A stretch of 53,891 nt of DNA from Anaerolineae bacterium (lineage in GTDB: Bacteria; Chloroflexota; Anaerolineae; B4-G1; SLSP01), in the NCBI GenBank assembly GCA_016934645.1, contig JAFGSL010000503.1:1-53891 (forward strand). The letters run 5' to 3'. Within the stretch, counting starts at the first letter, position 1; every line of letters begins with the position of its first letter. Of this stretch, positions 24,419 to 32,507 are shown piece by piece. Made by a program: the position numbers and the translations under genes. The notes beneath the pieces are model-generated. The model was not told the DNA's origin. It saw nothing but the letters and a program-made list of their open reading frames with translations, and made no database searches.

Positions 24419-24850
24419 ATGCCAATTAAAGAGCGGAACCAACAGATGCGGGTGGTAGCAGAGATCCTGCTCATCCATTTGCCTGAAGTGCTGCCAAAGG
24501 ATCAACCTCTAGCGCATGACTTGCTGGCGGTCGTGGGAACAGCGCTTAACACGATCTACGAAGACGCCGAGCGCTCCACCGAAGCATGGGACAAGCGCGC
24601 CTACCATTCACGGGCGGACGCGATGCGTAAGGAATGGGTTTGGGCGCTGGCAGCGTCAAACTACGCGCTCGGATTAGCGTTGCGCCCCGATCCATTGACA
24701 ACTGCCACCCTGGAGAGGGTACAAAAACTCATCCAGCCCGGCTTGCAGCGCCCCAGCCGGCGCCAGATCCCCAATCCGGCGCGTTTTCGCGGTGCAGCGC
24801 TGGCGGTCAGAGAGCAACAGGCGCAAAAGCGCAAACCGATCAGAGGCTAG
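24419..24850 (+). CDS. Hypothetical protein, 143 aa
   Basis: I do not recognise a family. The protein is basic, with an N-terminal helical half (MPIKERNQQMRVVAEILLI, then a Trp/Tyr-containing WVWALAASNYALGLAL) and a C-terminus rich in Arg, Pro and Gln. There is no signal peptide, and the hydrophobic stretches are too short for a clear membrane segment. A GAGGGA ribosome binding site precedes the ATG. Its stop overlaps a small inverted repeat (24849-24865). It is followed by a promoter for the next gene, so it is probably a monocistron. Confidence 0.6.
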   Translation: MPIKERNQQMRVVAEILLIHLPEVLPKDQPLAHDLLAVVGTALNTIYEDAERSTEAWDKRAYHSRADAMRKEWVWALAASNYALGLALRPDPLTTATLERVQKLIQPGLQRPSRRQIPNPARFRGAALAVREQQAQKRKPIRG

Positions 24851-24865
24851 CTTGTTTTCCAAGCT
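24849..24865 (+). terminator. Short hairpin at the end of the hypothetical gene
   Basis: AGCTTG and CAAGCT flank a TTTTC loop directly at the stop codon, a weak terminator-like stem with T-rich sequence downstream. Confidence 0.35.
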
Positions 24866-24891
24866 CGCTTGCTTTTCTACCTTGTGGACTA

Positions 24892-24900
24892 TGCTATAAT
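24892..24900 (+). promoter_or_regulatory. Extended -10 promoter (TGCTATAAT) upstream of the tandem-HTH gene
   Basis: TGC directly before TATAAT (24895-24900) is a strong extended -10 element, about 100 bases upstream of the start at 25001. The -35 region is poor, as is usual for extended -10 promoters. Confidence 0.55.
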
Positions 24901-25000
24901 GAAATAGGAGTTGCCCGTTTTGTTGCTCGTAGGGCATGTGTTAAATGGTCAGGCCTAACCGGTCATGGGTTCCTCATCGGATGCAACACAAGGAGTCAAT

Positions 25001-25678
25001 ATGCCAAACCAAGAGGTCATCGAGCTGCGGAGTCGGATCATCGGAGCCTTGCTTCATAGCGTGCGCGACCAGGCACGCGTGTCGCTCCAGGAGTGCACTG
25101 CGATACTAGGGATTTCCCCTGAAACCCTGGCAGCCTACGAAGAAGGAAGCAAACCTATCTCACTGCCGGAGTTGGAACTGCTGACACGTTTTCTTGACGT
25201 CCCTCTGAGCGCTATCCGCACCACCGAGACAGTGGCGGATATCCAGGAAGACAAGAAATTACCCGATCCCAGAATGTATTTGATGTTACGCCATCGCATC
25301 GTAGGCGCACGGCTACGTCAATTGCGCAGCGAAGCTCACCGCACGCAGCAAGACCTCGCAGAGATGCTGGAATGCCCTTTGGAAACGATCGTGGCGTACG
25401 AGTTTGGCAAACGCCCGATCTCCGTTGCTGAACTAGAAGTGATTTGCCGGGCGCTCAATGTCCCGCTCAGTGAATTTCTGGATAAAAACAGCGACATCGG
25501 CAAGTGGCATTTATTGCAGGATCAATTTGAACTATTCAAGGAACTATCCCCTGAGGTACGTGAATTCGTCCTCAAACCGATCAACGCGAGCTACCTGGAA
25601 CTGGCGATGAAGCTCGCAGAGATGCCGGCTGGCGCACTGCGTGCCATCGCTGAAGGTATTTTGGAGATCACCTTTTAA
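25001..25678 (+). CDS. Tandem Xre-type helix-turn-helix protein
   Basis: A 225-aa protein with two similar HTH_XRE domains, about residues 8-60 (LLHSVRDQARVSLQECTAIL, ISPETLAAYEEGSKPISLPEL) and 96-148 (LRQLRSEAHRTQQDLAEMLE, LETIVAYEFGKRPISVAEL), the second apparently a duplicate of the first. The C-terminal 65 residues are helical and may bind a partner. AAGGAG with 5-nt spacing supports the ATG at 25001, not the upstream 24965 in the ORF. It is followed after 10 bases by the TPR protein gene, so the two are probably one operon. It lies beside a parS site, which is notable but may be coincidence. Confidence 0.85.
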   Translation: MPNQEVIELRSRIIGALLHSVRDQARVSLQECTAILGISPETLAAYEEGSKPISLPELELLTRFLDVPLSAIRTTETVADIQEDKKLPDPRMYLMLRHRIVGARLRQLRSEAHRTQQDLAEMLECPLETIVAYEFGKRPISVAELEVICRALNVPLSEFLDKNSDIGKWHLLQDQFELFKELSPEVREFVLKPINASYLELAMKLAEMPAGALRAIAEGILEITF

Positions 25679-25688
25679 GGAGGAAACA

Positions 25689-26225
25689 ATGGCAACGCCA
25701 ACCGCCGACGAGTTACAGAATGAGGGACTGCGTCTCTTCCAGGAGGGGCTGTATGATGAGGCTGCCCAACGTTTCAGCGAAGCCCTGGAGCACTTTACCG
25801 AAGAGGGACGCGAGATCGAGGCAGGCGAGATGCTCAACAATATCGGCATTATTCGTCACAAGCAAAGTCGTTGGGACGAAGCCCTGGAATCTCTCGAAGA
25901 AGCGCGTCGCATCTTTGCCCGCGCAGGGGATAAAACACGTGAAGCGAAAGCCCTTGGTAGTATAGGCACCATCTACGCGACACTAAAACGGCAAGATGAG
26001 GCTATAGAAGCCCGGAACACAGCAGCCGCTATCTTTGCAGAACTCGGCGACCGGCAAAACCAGGGCGAGATTTTGATGGCCTTAGGGACTTCACTTTTCA
26101 AATCAGGCCGTCGTCAGGAAGGGCTGGCCTCTTACCAAGCTGGCCTGCAGATCGTCACTAACCCCACTGCAAAGCAGAAAATTGCACGGCTATTTATGAA
26201 TATGCAGGCGCGCTTACTTGGTTAG
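25689..26225 (+). CDS. TPR repeat protein
   Basis: A 178-aa protein made almost entirely of tetratricopeptide repeats (for example LQNEGLRLFQEGLYDEAAQRF, LNNIGIIRHKQSRWDEALES, LGSIGTIYATLKRQDEAIEA and LMALGTSLFKSGRRQEGLAS), about four in all. TPR solenoids are protein-protein interaction scaffolds; the partner is unknown. AGGAGG stands 6 nt before the ATG at 25689, 10 bases after the HTH gene, suggesting co-expression. A strong terminator follows at 26247-26273. Confidence 0.85.
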   Translation: MATPTADELQNEGLRLFQEGLYDEAAQRFSEALEHFTEEGREIEAGEMLNNIGIIRHKQSRWDEALESLEEARRIFARAGDKTREAKALGSIGTIYATLKRQDEAIEARNTAAAIFAELGDRQNQGEILMALGTSLFKSGRRQEGLASYQAGLQIVTNPTAKQKIARLFMNMQARLLG

Positions 26226-26246
26226 GCTAGATTCGTATGGTTTTAC

Positions 26247-26273
26247 AAAGGGGCGCTTGGTCGCCCCTTTTGC
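26247..26273 (+). terminator. Rho-independent terminator after the TPR gene
   Basis: AAAGGGGCG and CGCCCCTTT form a 9-bp stem with a 6-base loop, followed by a short T run. It separates the HTH-TPR operon from the parS site and rplI operon. Confidence 0.85.
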
Positions 26274-26278
26274 ATACA

Positions 26279-26294
26279 TGTTTCACGTGAAACA
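26279..26294. repeat. parS-type ParB-binding site (perfect 16-bp palindrome)
   Basis: TGTTTCACGTGAAACA is identical to the consensus parS of B. subtilis and many other bacteria (TGTTNCACGTGAAACA). parS sites nucleate ParB-CTP clamps and SMC loading, and cluster near oriC. It stands immediately after a terminator in a non-coding gap, not inside a gene. A perfect match of 16 bases is unlikely by chance in 54 kb. Only one copy was noticed in the window. Confidence 0.85.
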
Positions 26295-26451
26295 GTAAAG
26301 ACGATGCAAATGTTTACTCATCAAGGTCAGTTATGAGACGCTTACAGCCCAACCTACTTTATTGCGCTTTGGCTGATTTGGATTACTATTACGTTGAGGG
26401 GCAGGGATAAGCAATCCCGAACCGTTCCTAACACATTGCCGGGAGGCCATT

Positions 26452-26901
26452 ATGAAAGTGTTCTTGAGACGTGATGTACCAGGGCTAGGAAAAGCCAACG
26501 AGGTCAAAAACGTATCCGATGGCTACGCGCGTAATTACTTGTTCCCAAAGGGGTTAGCGGCGCCTGCGACCGAGAGCAACCTCAAAGCAGCTAAAGTTTT
26601 TGCCGAAACAAAAAAAGCGCGCGAAGATCGTATCCGCGAGCACAGCCAATACATCGCCGAGCAACTTAAAACCAAAACGTTAAAATTCAAAGCCAAGGCG
26701 GGTGAAACCGGCCGGCTCTATGGATCCATCACCTCCGCCGACATAGCGACAGAGATCGGACGTGTGCTCAATATGACTTTCGATAAACGCTGGATCCTCC
26801 TGGAACGCCCTCTCCGCGATATTGGAACACACGCCATTGACATCAAACTCGATGGCGGCATCCATGCGCAAGCCCACGTGGTCGTAGAGACGGAGGAGTA
26901 A
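26452..26901 (+). CDS. rplI: 50S ribosomal protein L9
   Basis: A 149-aa protein matching bL9: [18 protein letters not shown] (usual K-V-I-L-x-x-D-V-x-x-L-G-x-x-G-x-x-V), [14 protein letters not shown] and the C-terminal [12 protein letters not shown]. bL9 binds 23S rRNA with its N-terminal domain and spaces ribosomes. A GGGAGG ribosome binding site precedes the ATG. Its stop TAA overlaps the next gene's ATG (TAATG), so it is co-translated with the RodZ-like gene. Confidence 0.96.
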   Translation: MKVFLRRDVPGLGKANEVKNVSDGYARNYLFPKGLAAPATESNLKAAKVFAETKKAREDRIREHSQYIAEQLKTKTLKFKAKAGETGRLYGSITSADIATEIGRVLNMTFDKRWILLERPLRDIGTHAIDIKLDGGIHAQAHVVVETEE

Positions 26902-27743
26902 TGAGCGACGGTCTGGGCTTGTGGCTACGCCGCACCCGTGAAACACGCCAGATCTCGCTACCCGATGTCGAGAAAGCGTTGCGCATTCGCCGCCGCTACC
27001 TCCAGGCACTGGAAATGGGTGACTATACTGCACTGCCTGGTGAAATCCAGGCACGGGGCTTCTTGCGCAACTACGCCCGCTATCTTAACTTGCCGGTGGA
27101 AGAAGCTTTGGCGCGCTACGACGCTGAAATTCAGGGTCGGCCGATGCAGCCACGTGCACACGTAGGCACGGCCGCAGAACCCAAAGCCCCGCCAGTCAAC
27201 CGCCCTTCAGTTTTCTCCCCACCGCCCACCGAGGCCGAGGAGTCTGCGTCACCACGCACACGAATCCCCAGTTTCATCCTCCAACTTCTGCTCGTCGCAC
27301 TGGTTTTTTTTATCGTCATAGCGGTGGGAAGCTTCATCTGGCTACAAATTGCCAGCCGCGATCAGAAAACCAACGGTGCAGCGGCACCCGTCACAGCCCA
27401 AACGCAGCCCTCCACCACAGAGACAACACCAAACGCACAAAGCACATCATCTACAGCGCTGGATTTTGTCGCCTCGGCCGATGGCCTGGTCTACCTACGG
27501 TTAGTCGCCAACGAACATGCCTGGATCAGAGTCTCATCCGACGCCAATATCGTCTTTGAAGGTATGGCTGCACCCGGCCAGACACTCGAAACTTCAGCCG
27601 AGGAAATGCTGATTGTCTCCACGGGCAACGGCGGCGCTTTCGAGCTTTACATCAACGGCACGGGCTGGGGGACACTCGGCGGTTCGGGTGAAGTCGTGCG
27701 CCGTGCATGGAACCCCGTTGGCGAGGTTCCATTGGAGAACTAA
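26901..27743 (+). CDS. RodZ-like helix-turn-helix membrane protein (DUF4115)
   Basis: A 280-aa protein. Residues about 4-75 are the RodZ HTH (LWLRRTRETRQISLPDVEKA, LQALEMGDYTALPG, RGFLRNYARYLNLP), about 126-148 a single membrane helix after a basic Pro-rich linker, and the C-terminal about 90 residues a periplasmic-type DUF4115 beta domain (LRLVANEHAWIRVSSD). RodZ links MreB to the elongasome and cell shape. The ATG overlaps the rplI stop, and its own stop overlaps the rimO ATG (TAATG), so three genes form a tight operon. Confidence 0.85.
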   Translation: MSDGLGLWLRRTRETRQISLPDVEKALRIRRRYLQALEMGDYTALPGEIQARGFLRNYARYLNLPVEEALARYDAEIQGRPMQPRAHVGTAAEPKAPPVNRPSVFSPPPTEAEESASPRTRIPSFILQLLLVALVFFIVIAVGSFIWLQIASRDQKTNGAAAPVTAQTQPSTTETTPNAQSTSSTALDFVASADGLVYLRLVANEHAWIRVSSDANIVFEGMAAPGQTLETSAEEMLIVSTGNGGAFELYINGTGWGTLGGSGEVVRRAWNPVGEVPLEN

Positions 27744-29173
27744 TGCCGCCACATTCTAGAAAAGACACCAAAAGGGGCGACGAGCGCCCCTTTCGCTTTT
27801 ATATCGCGTCCCTGGGCTGCCCCAAGAACACGGTCGACTCCAGCAATATGGCTGTTTTGTTGCAACGCGCCGGCTACGCGCCCACTCTCGATGCTGAACA
27901 AGCCGACATCCTCATTGTGAACACCTGCGGTTTTATCGAAGCGGCGCGCCAGGAATCGCTGGAGACAATGCAGGCATTAGCCGCCGACCTGCGTTCCGAC
28001 CAACACCTTGTCGCGGCAGGCTGTTGGGCACAGCGCGAACCTGATGTGTTGCTGGACGCCATTCCCCAACTGGATGCCGTGCTTGGCACACGCACCTGGA
28101 ACAACATCGTGTCTGTGGCTGATCAGTTGTTCAACGAAACCACAAGCAGTTTTCCGCACGCAACACAGCCCTTCAAGCGCATTGCCAACACCGCGGTCAC
28201 TCTGCCGGAGGCAGCCGGCACACCGGGATTCGTTATCTCTGGGCCGTCGGCATACCTCAAAGTCGCCGATGGGTGCAGTCGAATGTGCGCCTTCTGCGCC
28301 ATTCCGGCCATCAAAGGGGCTACGATCAGCCGTCCCATCAGTGCCGTGATTGACGATGCGCGACAGTTGCAGGCATTCGGCGTGCTGGAAATTAACCTGA
28401 TCGCCCAGGATGTGACCTATTACGGGCGCGATATGGGATTACAAGATGGTCTGGCACAGCTTTTGGAGCAGATGCTCGTCGCAACCCCCGATGTGCCTTG
28501 GCTGCGCCTGCTCTATGCATTTCCCGGTTTCGTCACGCCCCGGCTGATTGACGTGATCGCGCAGTCACCGCAAGTGCTCCCCTACATCGACATTCCGCTA
28601 CAACACGCTCACCCCGATGTCTTGCGGCGGATGCGCCGTCCAGCAGACATCGACAGCGTGCGCCGTCTCGTGGAAGACCTGCGTGCCGCCATCCCCGACA
28701 TCGCCTTGCGCACGACCTTCATCGTGGGGTTTCCCGGTGAAACCGAGAGCCAGTTCCTCGCACTGCTGGATTTCGTCAATGCAACGCGCTTCGACCGTGT
28801 CGGTGTCTTCACCTACTCGCACGAAAATGGTACAGCCGCCGCGCAACTCCCGGATGACGTCCCACCTGAGGTCAAAGAGGAACGCCGCGAGGCCCTGATG
28901 CTGACCCAACAAAGCATCTCGCGCCGCAGGAATTCAACCTTTATCGGGAAACGTATGGAGGTGCTGCTTGAGGGAACCGGTGATGGCATGACCGTAGGGC
29001 GTTCCTACCGCGACGCGCCGGAAATCGACGGCGTCGTCCTTATCCGCGAGGAACTGCGCCCTAACCGGTTGGTCACGGTCAAGATCACCGATGCACTGGA
29101 GTACGATCTGATCGGGCGGGTGGTACGAACCAATCCTAGAGGGAATCCTCGTGGAGAACCTGTGCGGCGATAG
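27743..29173 (+). CDS. rimO: Ribosomal protein uS12 methylthiotransferase RimO
   Basis: A 476-aa MiaB/RimO radical-SAM enzyme. N-terminal UPF0004 cysteines C26, C61 and C93 (SLGCPKNTVDS, NTCGF, GCWAQ) bind one iron-sulfur cluster, and CSRMCAFC (C177, C181, C184) the radical SAM cluster. SLGCPKN-x-VDS is characteristic of RimO rather than MiaB. A C-terminal TRAM-like domain follows (MEVLLEG...VVLI). It adds a methylthio group to Asp of ribosomal protein S12, fitting the rplI neighbour. The ATG at 27743 overlaps the rodZ-like stop; an upstream start at 27707 is rejected. Its last 38 bases overlap the convergent Nudix gene. Confidence 0.94.
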   Translation: MPPHSRKDTKRGDERPFRFYIASLGCPKNTVDSSNMAVLLQRAGYAPTLDAEQADILIVNTCGFIEAARQESLETMQALAADLRSDQHLVAAGCWAQREPDVLLDAIPQLDAVLGTRTWNNIVSVADQLFNETTSSFPHATQPFKRIANTAVTLPEAAGTPGFVISGPSAYLKVADGCSRMCAFCAIPAIKGATISRPISAVIDDARQLQAFGVLEINLIAQDVTYYGRDMGLQDGLAQLLEQMLVATPDVPWLRLLYAFPGFVTPRLIDVIAQSPQVLPYIDIPLQHAHPDVLRRMRRPADIDSVRRLVEDLRAAIPDIALRTTFIVGFPGETESQFLALLDFVNATRFDRVGVFTYSHENGTAAAQLPDDVPPEVKEERREALMLTQQSISRRRNSTFIGKRMEVLLEGTGDGMTVGRSYRDAPEIDGVVLIREELRPNRLVTVKITDALEYDLIGRVVRTNPRGNPRGEPVRR

Positions 29174-29804
29174 CCAATAACTCGCTGGTCATCATAGCAG
29201 TCGCGCCCCAGATGTAGTGCGGAGGGATGTAGAAGCTTGGGAACGTGCGGAGTTGCCCGTTCGCCTCACGCACGCACGTCGTCACGGTTGCAGGATACCA
29301 CAACGTTTGCAGTGACACCGAAAGGACTACTGCCACTTCATGAGAGTCCGGGTTCAGTAAGGGCAACGCCGGAATCCAGCCGACAAATGGGTGAACCAGG
29401 TTCCGGCTCGACTCGATAAACAACGTCGTCAACGAGCCAAGGATACGCACATCGGCAATTGGCATCCCCAGTTCTTCGGCGGTCTCGCGCAGCGCCGTGT
29501 GCGCCAGCGAAGGATCTCCCTCTTCTCGGCCACCGCCAGGAAAGCTGACTTGCCCACCGTGATGCGCTAATCGCGAGGGCCGCAATGTGTATAATACCGC
29601 CAGTCCTGCCGGTGAAGGGTGCAACAACGCCAAGACTGCCGATTGTCGCAAAGTGGGCAACTCTTCTGCTTCGGGCATCCAACGACGCTCTGCCGAGGAC
29701 ATCTTCCGCTGCGCATCCACACCCGGCAACGGTCCCAGCGCCAGCCGCGCTTCCAGACGTTGTATGAACCGTTCCGGTTGATCCAATACACTGTCGTTAT
29801 CCAT
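29136..29804 (-). CDS. Nudix hydrolase, CoA pyrophosphatase-like
   Basis: A 222-aa protein with a Nudix box: GGGREEGDPSLAHTALRETAEELGM, split here as G-x5-E and REtaEELG, plus the upstream QVSFPGGG typical of NudL/CoA diphosphatases. These enzymes cleave CoA or related nucleoside diphosphates, but substrate needs assay. It is convergent with rimO and shares 38 bases with its end. A start at 29804 near the clear N-terminus fits. Confidence 0.85.
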   Translation of the reverse strand: MDNDSVLDQPERFIQRLEARLALGPLPGVDAQRKMSSAERRWMPEAEELPTLRQSAVLALLHPSPAGLAVLYTLRPSRLAHHGGQVSFPGGGREEGDPSLAHTALRETAEELGMPIADVRILGSLTTLFIESSRNLVHPFVGWIPALPLLNPDSHEVAVVLSVSLQTLWYPATVTTCVREANGQLRTFPSFYIPPHYIWGATAMMTSELLAIAAQVLHEDSL

Positions 29805-29914
29805 ATCCCCATTATAACATCACTGTTAGGCGACAACCACGCTATTCACCCCTATAAGCGCAAGAAAACCCAATCATAATGGCCCTGGATTCTGTCGGAC
29901 TCCCTTGAATAGGG

Positions 29915-29920
29915 TATAAT
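29915..29920 (+). promoter_or_regulatory. -10 box of the GH-like gene promoter
   Basis: TATAAT in the sequence GGGTATAATAG lies 17 bases before the start at 29937, suggesting a nearly leaderless transcript. The -35 position has only a poor match. Confidence 0.5.
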
Positions 29921-29936
29921 AGATTCGATAAAGGCT

Positions 29937-31094
29937 ATGGGAAAAATGTGCGATATGTGCCGGAAGTTTACCGCTCACGCGCGCGGGTGGAGTGGGGAAG
30001 GGTGGCCGTGGGCCGTGTTGCTGCTCGTGGTCTTGTGGGGCATACGCCCGCCAACCGTGTTGGTGACAATGCCAGATCAACAGCAGGTACAAACATCCAA
30101 TCCTAAGGTGGGCCTCCACACGCGCCTGACGGACGAAGTGGAGGAGTGGAAAATCCAACGTTCGCTGGCCCTGGTGCGAGAAATGGGTGCTCCATGGATC
30201 GTCGAATATTTTCCTTGGGCCTATTACGAGCCGGAACGAGGACACTACGACTGGACCCACACCGATATGGTAATCCAACACGCGCGCAATCAGGGGCTGA
30301 CGGTGATCGCGCGTCTGGGAATGACCCCGGCGTGGGCGCGGCCTGATCCTAAAGAACAGGAAACGACGGACACCTACCTCGCCCCCGACAGCTACGCCGA
30401 CTTTGCCAACTTCGTCGCCGTCTTTGCAATGCGGTATAAGGGGGATGTACAACACATCATTATCTGGAACGAACCAAATCTGAGCTTCGAATGGGGGTAT
30501 CGGACAGTCGATCCAGAGGCTTACGTGGACTTGCTGCGCGTCGTCTATCCCGCCGCACATGCCGCCAATCCCGCTATCATCGTTCTCGGCGGTGCGCTCG
30601 CCCCGACACTGGAGCCGCCGGGCAGTCCCGCCGGACTGAACGATCTGCTCTATCTTGAAGCGATGTATGCTGCTGGAGGCAGAGCATACTTCGATGCTCT
30701 TTCGGCGCACGCTTACGGGCTAGGCTTTGCACCGGAAACACCACCTGATCCCGAGATCATCAACTTCCGGCGCGTGGAATTGCTGCGTGAGATTATGAAC
30801 ACTAACGGCGATGCCAGCAAGCCCATCTACGTGACAGAGGCTGGCTGGAATGACCATCCCCGCTGGACGTGGGCTGTCAAGCCAGGGCAGCGCATCCAAT
30901 ACACGCTAGATACCTATACCTGGGCGGCGGAACAGTGGTCATGGTGTCCTGTCGTTGCTATGTGGATGCTGCGCACGCCGGCCAAGTTGCGCAATTACCA
31001 GGATTACTATGCTTACGTGACACCGGACTTTCAGAAACGGCTGATTTACACTGCCGTGCAAGCATACACCGGTAACAGTCTCTCAACGGATTAA
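29937..31094 (+). CDS. Glycoside-hydrolase-like TIM-barrel protein (clan A type)
   Basis: A 385-aa protein with an N-terminal hydrophobic anchor or signal (about 22-42). The rest looks like a clan A (beta/alpha)8 hydrolase: IIIWNEPNLSFEW carries the Asn-Glu acid/base pair, and PIYVTEAGWN the second Glu nucleophile, as in GH39/GH5-like families. Its substrate is unknown. It is followed by a solute-binding lipoprotein and glycerate kinase on the same strand, with a 117-base gap containing a short-repeat block. An ATG at 29946 is an alternative start. Confidence 0.75.
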   Translation: MGKMCDMCRKFTAHARGWSGEGWPWAVLLLVVLWGIRPPTVLVTMPDQQQVQTSNPKVGLHTRLTDEVEEWKIQRSLALVREMGAPWIVEYFPWAYYEPERGHYDWTHTDMVIQHARNQGLTVIARLGMTPAWARPDPKEQETTDTYLAPDSYADFANFVAVFAMRYKGDVQHIIIWNEPNLSFEWGYRTVDPEAYVDLLRVVYPAAHAANPAIIVLGGALAPTLEPPGSPAGLNDLLYLEAMYAAGGRAYFDALSAHAYGLGFAPETPPDPEIINFRRVELLREIMNTNGDASKPIYVTEAGWNDHPRWTWAVKPGQRIQYTLDTYTWAAEQWSWCPVVAMWMLRTPAKLRNYQDYYAYVTPDFQKRLIYTAVQAYTGNSLSTD

Positions 31095-31155
31095 ACGAGT
31101 TTTAATAGATTCTTAACTAAAAAATTCTTTTGTTAGGTCGCCAGAGTCACAAAGC

Positions 31156-31194
31156 TCTCTCGACTTTGGACTTTCGACTAGCGACTTTCGACTC
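31156..31194. repeat. Degenerate tandem-word repeat (GACTTTCGACT type) upstream of the SBP gene
   Basis: CGACTTTGGACTTTCGACTA is followed by GCGACTTTCGACTC, two and a half rough copies of a 9-10-base word, directly before the ribosome binding site GAGGAGG. Similar word repeats occur at 52014 and 53710 in equivalent positions. Confidence 0.6.
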
Positions 31195-31211
31195 ATTTGA
31201 GGAGGCGCTGT

Positions 31212-32507
31212 GTGAAGATTTTGCGTATAAGCTTGTTAGGGATTATGCTCGCCATTGTGTGTAGTGGATGCGCCTGGCTACCCACGTCGGAGCCACCCCA
31301 GACGCCAATCCCCACGGACTTCCCCACGTCCACGCCGGAACCGACCCTCACGCCGACAGCAACGCCATTACCGAGTGTCGCCACTTTAACGCTTTGGGTA
31401 CCGGGTTTTCTCAGTCCATACGAAGACGCGACGGGCGCCGCCATATTCCACGAGCAATTAGCGGCATTTTCGCTGATCCAGCCGGATATCCAAGTGCAAA
31501 TCATCGTCAAAAAGGAAACCGGCACGGGTGGGTTGTACAATATGCTGAGCACGGCCTATGTCGCCGCCCCCACTGTCCTGCCGGATGTCATCATCTTGAG
31601 CGAATACGATCTACAGACAGCAACAGATGCCGGCTATCTGCAGCCACTCGACGCAACGCTGGTGCAAACCACGGATTTCTTCCCCTTTGTACGTATTGCT
31701 GACCCGGCCATCACCACCACTTACGGTGTACCTTTTGTCATCGAGGCCGAACAAACAGCCTACCGCCAGAACGTCGCGGCGACAGCCCCGCTCTCATGGA
31801 CTGCCGTTTTGACCGGAAACTATTCCTTGCTTTTCCCGGCTGCACCGGCTGATGAACTGGCAAGCGATAGTGTGTTAGCCGCCTACATCGGCGCGGGCGG
31901 CGCAACTAGCGACGAAAACGGCAAAGCTAAACTCGATCGCGCGGCACTGGAACAAGTTTATCGCTTTGTAGCCGAAATGGTGGCTAACAATTTGATCGAT
32001 GTTGAACGTATTTCAGGCCTAGAAGATGCCACGGCGTGTTGGGAACTCTACCAAGAAGGGACCGGTCGTATGAGTGTCGTCCCTGCCGGGCTATTTTGGA
32101 TCGCACCGGTTGAGGGCACCTCACCGGGTTGGATCCCTACGCCGACCGGGAACCCCATCACCATCGGCCATGTGTGGTCGATGGCCATGGTGAGTCAGGA
32201 TCCCTATCACCAGAAAGCGGCGCTGAAGCTACTGGAATGGCTGACGACACCAGAGCAGGTCGCCGATTTGACCCGTGCTACGCATATGCTCCCGGCCCGC
32301 TTCCATGCCATCGAACTGTGGGACCTATTACCAGAAGAGACAGCATTCCTCAAACAGTTGCTAGATGGCGCTGTACCGAGTCTGCCGCCGAGTATTGACG
32401 CGCCGGTGCGACGCGCACTGCAAGCTGGACTGACGGCCATCCTCAACGCCGACGTCGAAACGCCGGAAAAGGCAGCGTCATACGCACTGAATAGCCTGCA
32501 CCCGTGA
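31212..32507 (+). CDS. Extracellular solute-binding lipoprotein (sugar ABC-type)
   Basis: A 431-aa protein. The GTG start at 31212 has GAGGAGG 6 nt upstream; a TTG at 31197 is less likely. A short signal ends in the lipobox VCSGC, followed by a Thr/Pro-rich linker and a periplasmic-type binding fold (TLTLWVPGFLSPY, then GMSVVPAGLFWIAPVEG and KAALKLLEWLTTPEQ near the C-terminus), as in family 1 sugar-binding proteins. No permease or ATPase is present nearby, so the transporter is elsewhere or the protein has another role. It overlaps the glycerate kinase start by one base. Confidence 0.8.
   Translation: MKILRISLLGIMLAIVCSGCAWLPTSEPPQTPIPTDFPTSTPEPTLTPTATPLPSVATLTLWVPGFLSPYEDATGAAIFHEQLAAFSLIQPDIQVQIIVKKETGTGGLYNMLSTAYVAAPTVLPDVIILSEYDLQTATDAGYLQPLDATLVQTTDFFPFVRIADPAITTTYGVPFVIEAEQTAYRQNVAATAPLSWTAVLTGNYSLLFPAAPADELASDSVLAAYIGAGGATSDENGKAKLDRAALEQVYRFVAEMVANNLIDVERISGLEDATACWELYQEGTGRMSVVPAGLFWIAPVEGTSPGWIPTPTGNPITIGHVWSMAMVSQDPYHQKAALKLLEWLTTPEQVADLTRATHMLPARFHAIELWDLLPEETAFLKQLLDGAVPSLPPSIDAPVRRALQAGLTAILNADVETPEKAASYALNSLHP

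Noticed and set aside
29874..30710. 278-aa minus-strand frame opposite the GH-like gene
   Set aside because: The plus-strand frame has catalytic glutamate motifs; the minus frame has low-complexity composition and no ribosome binding site.
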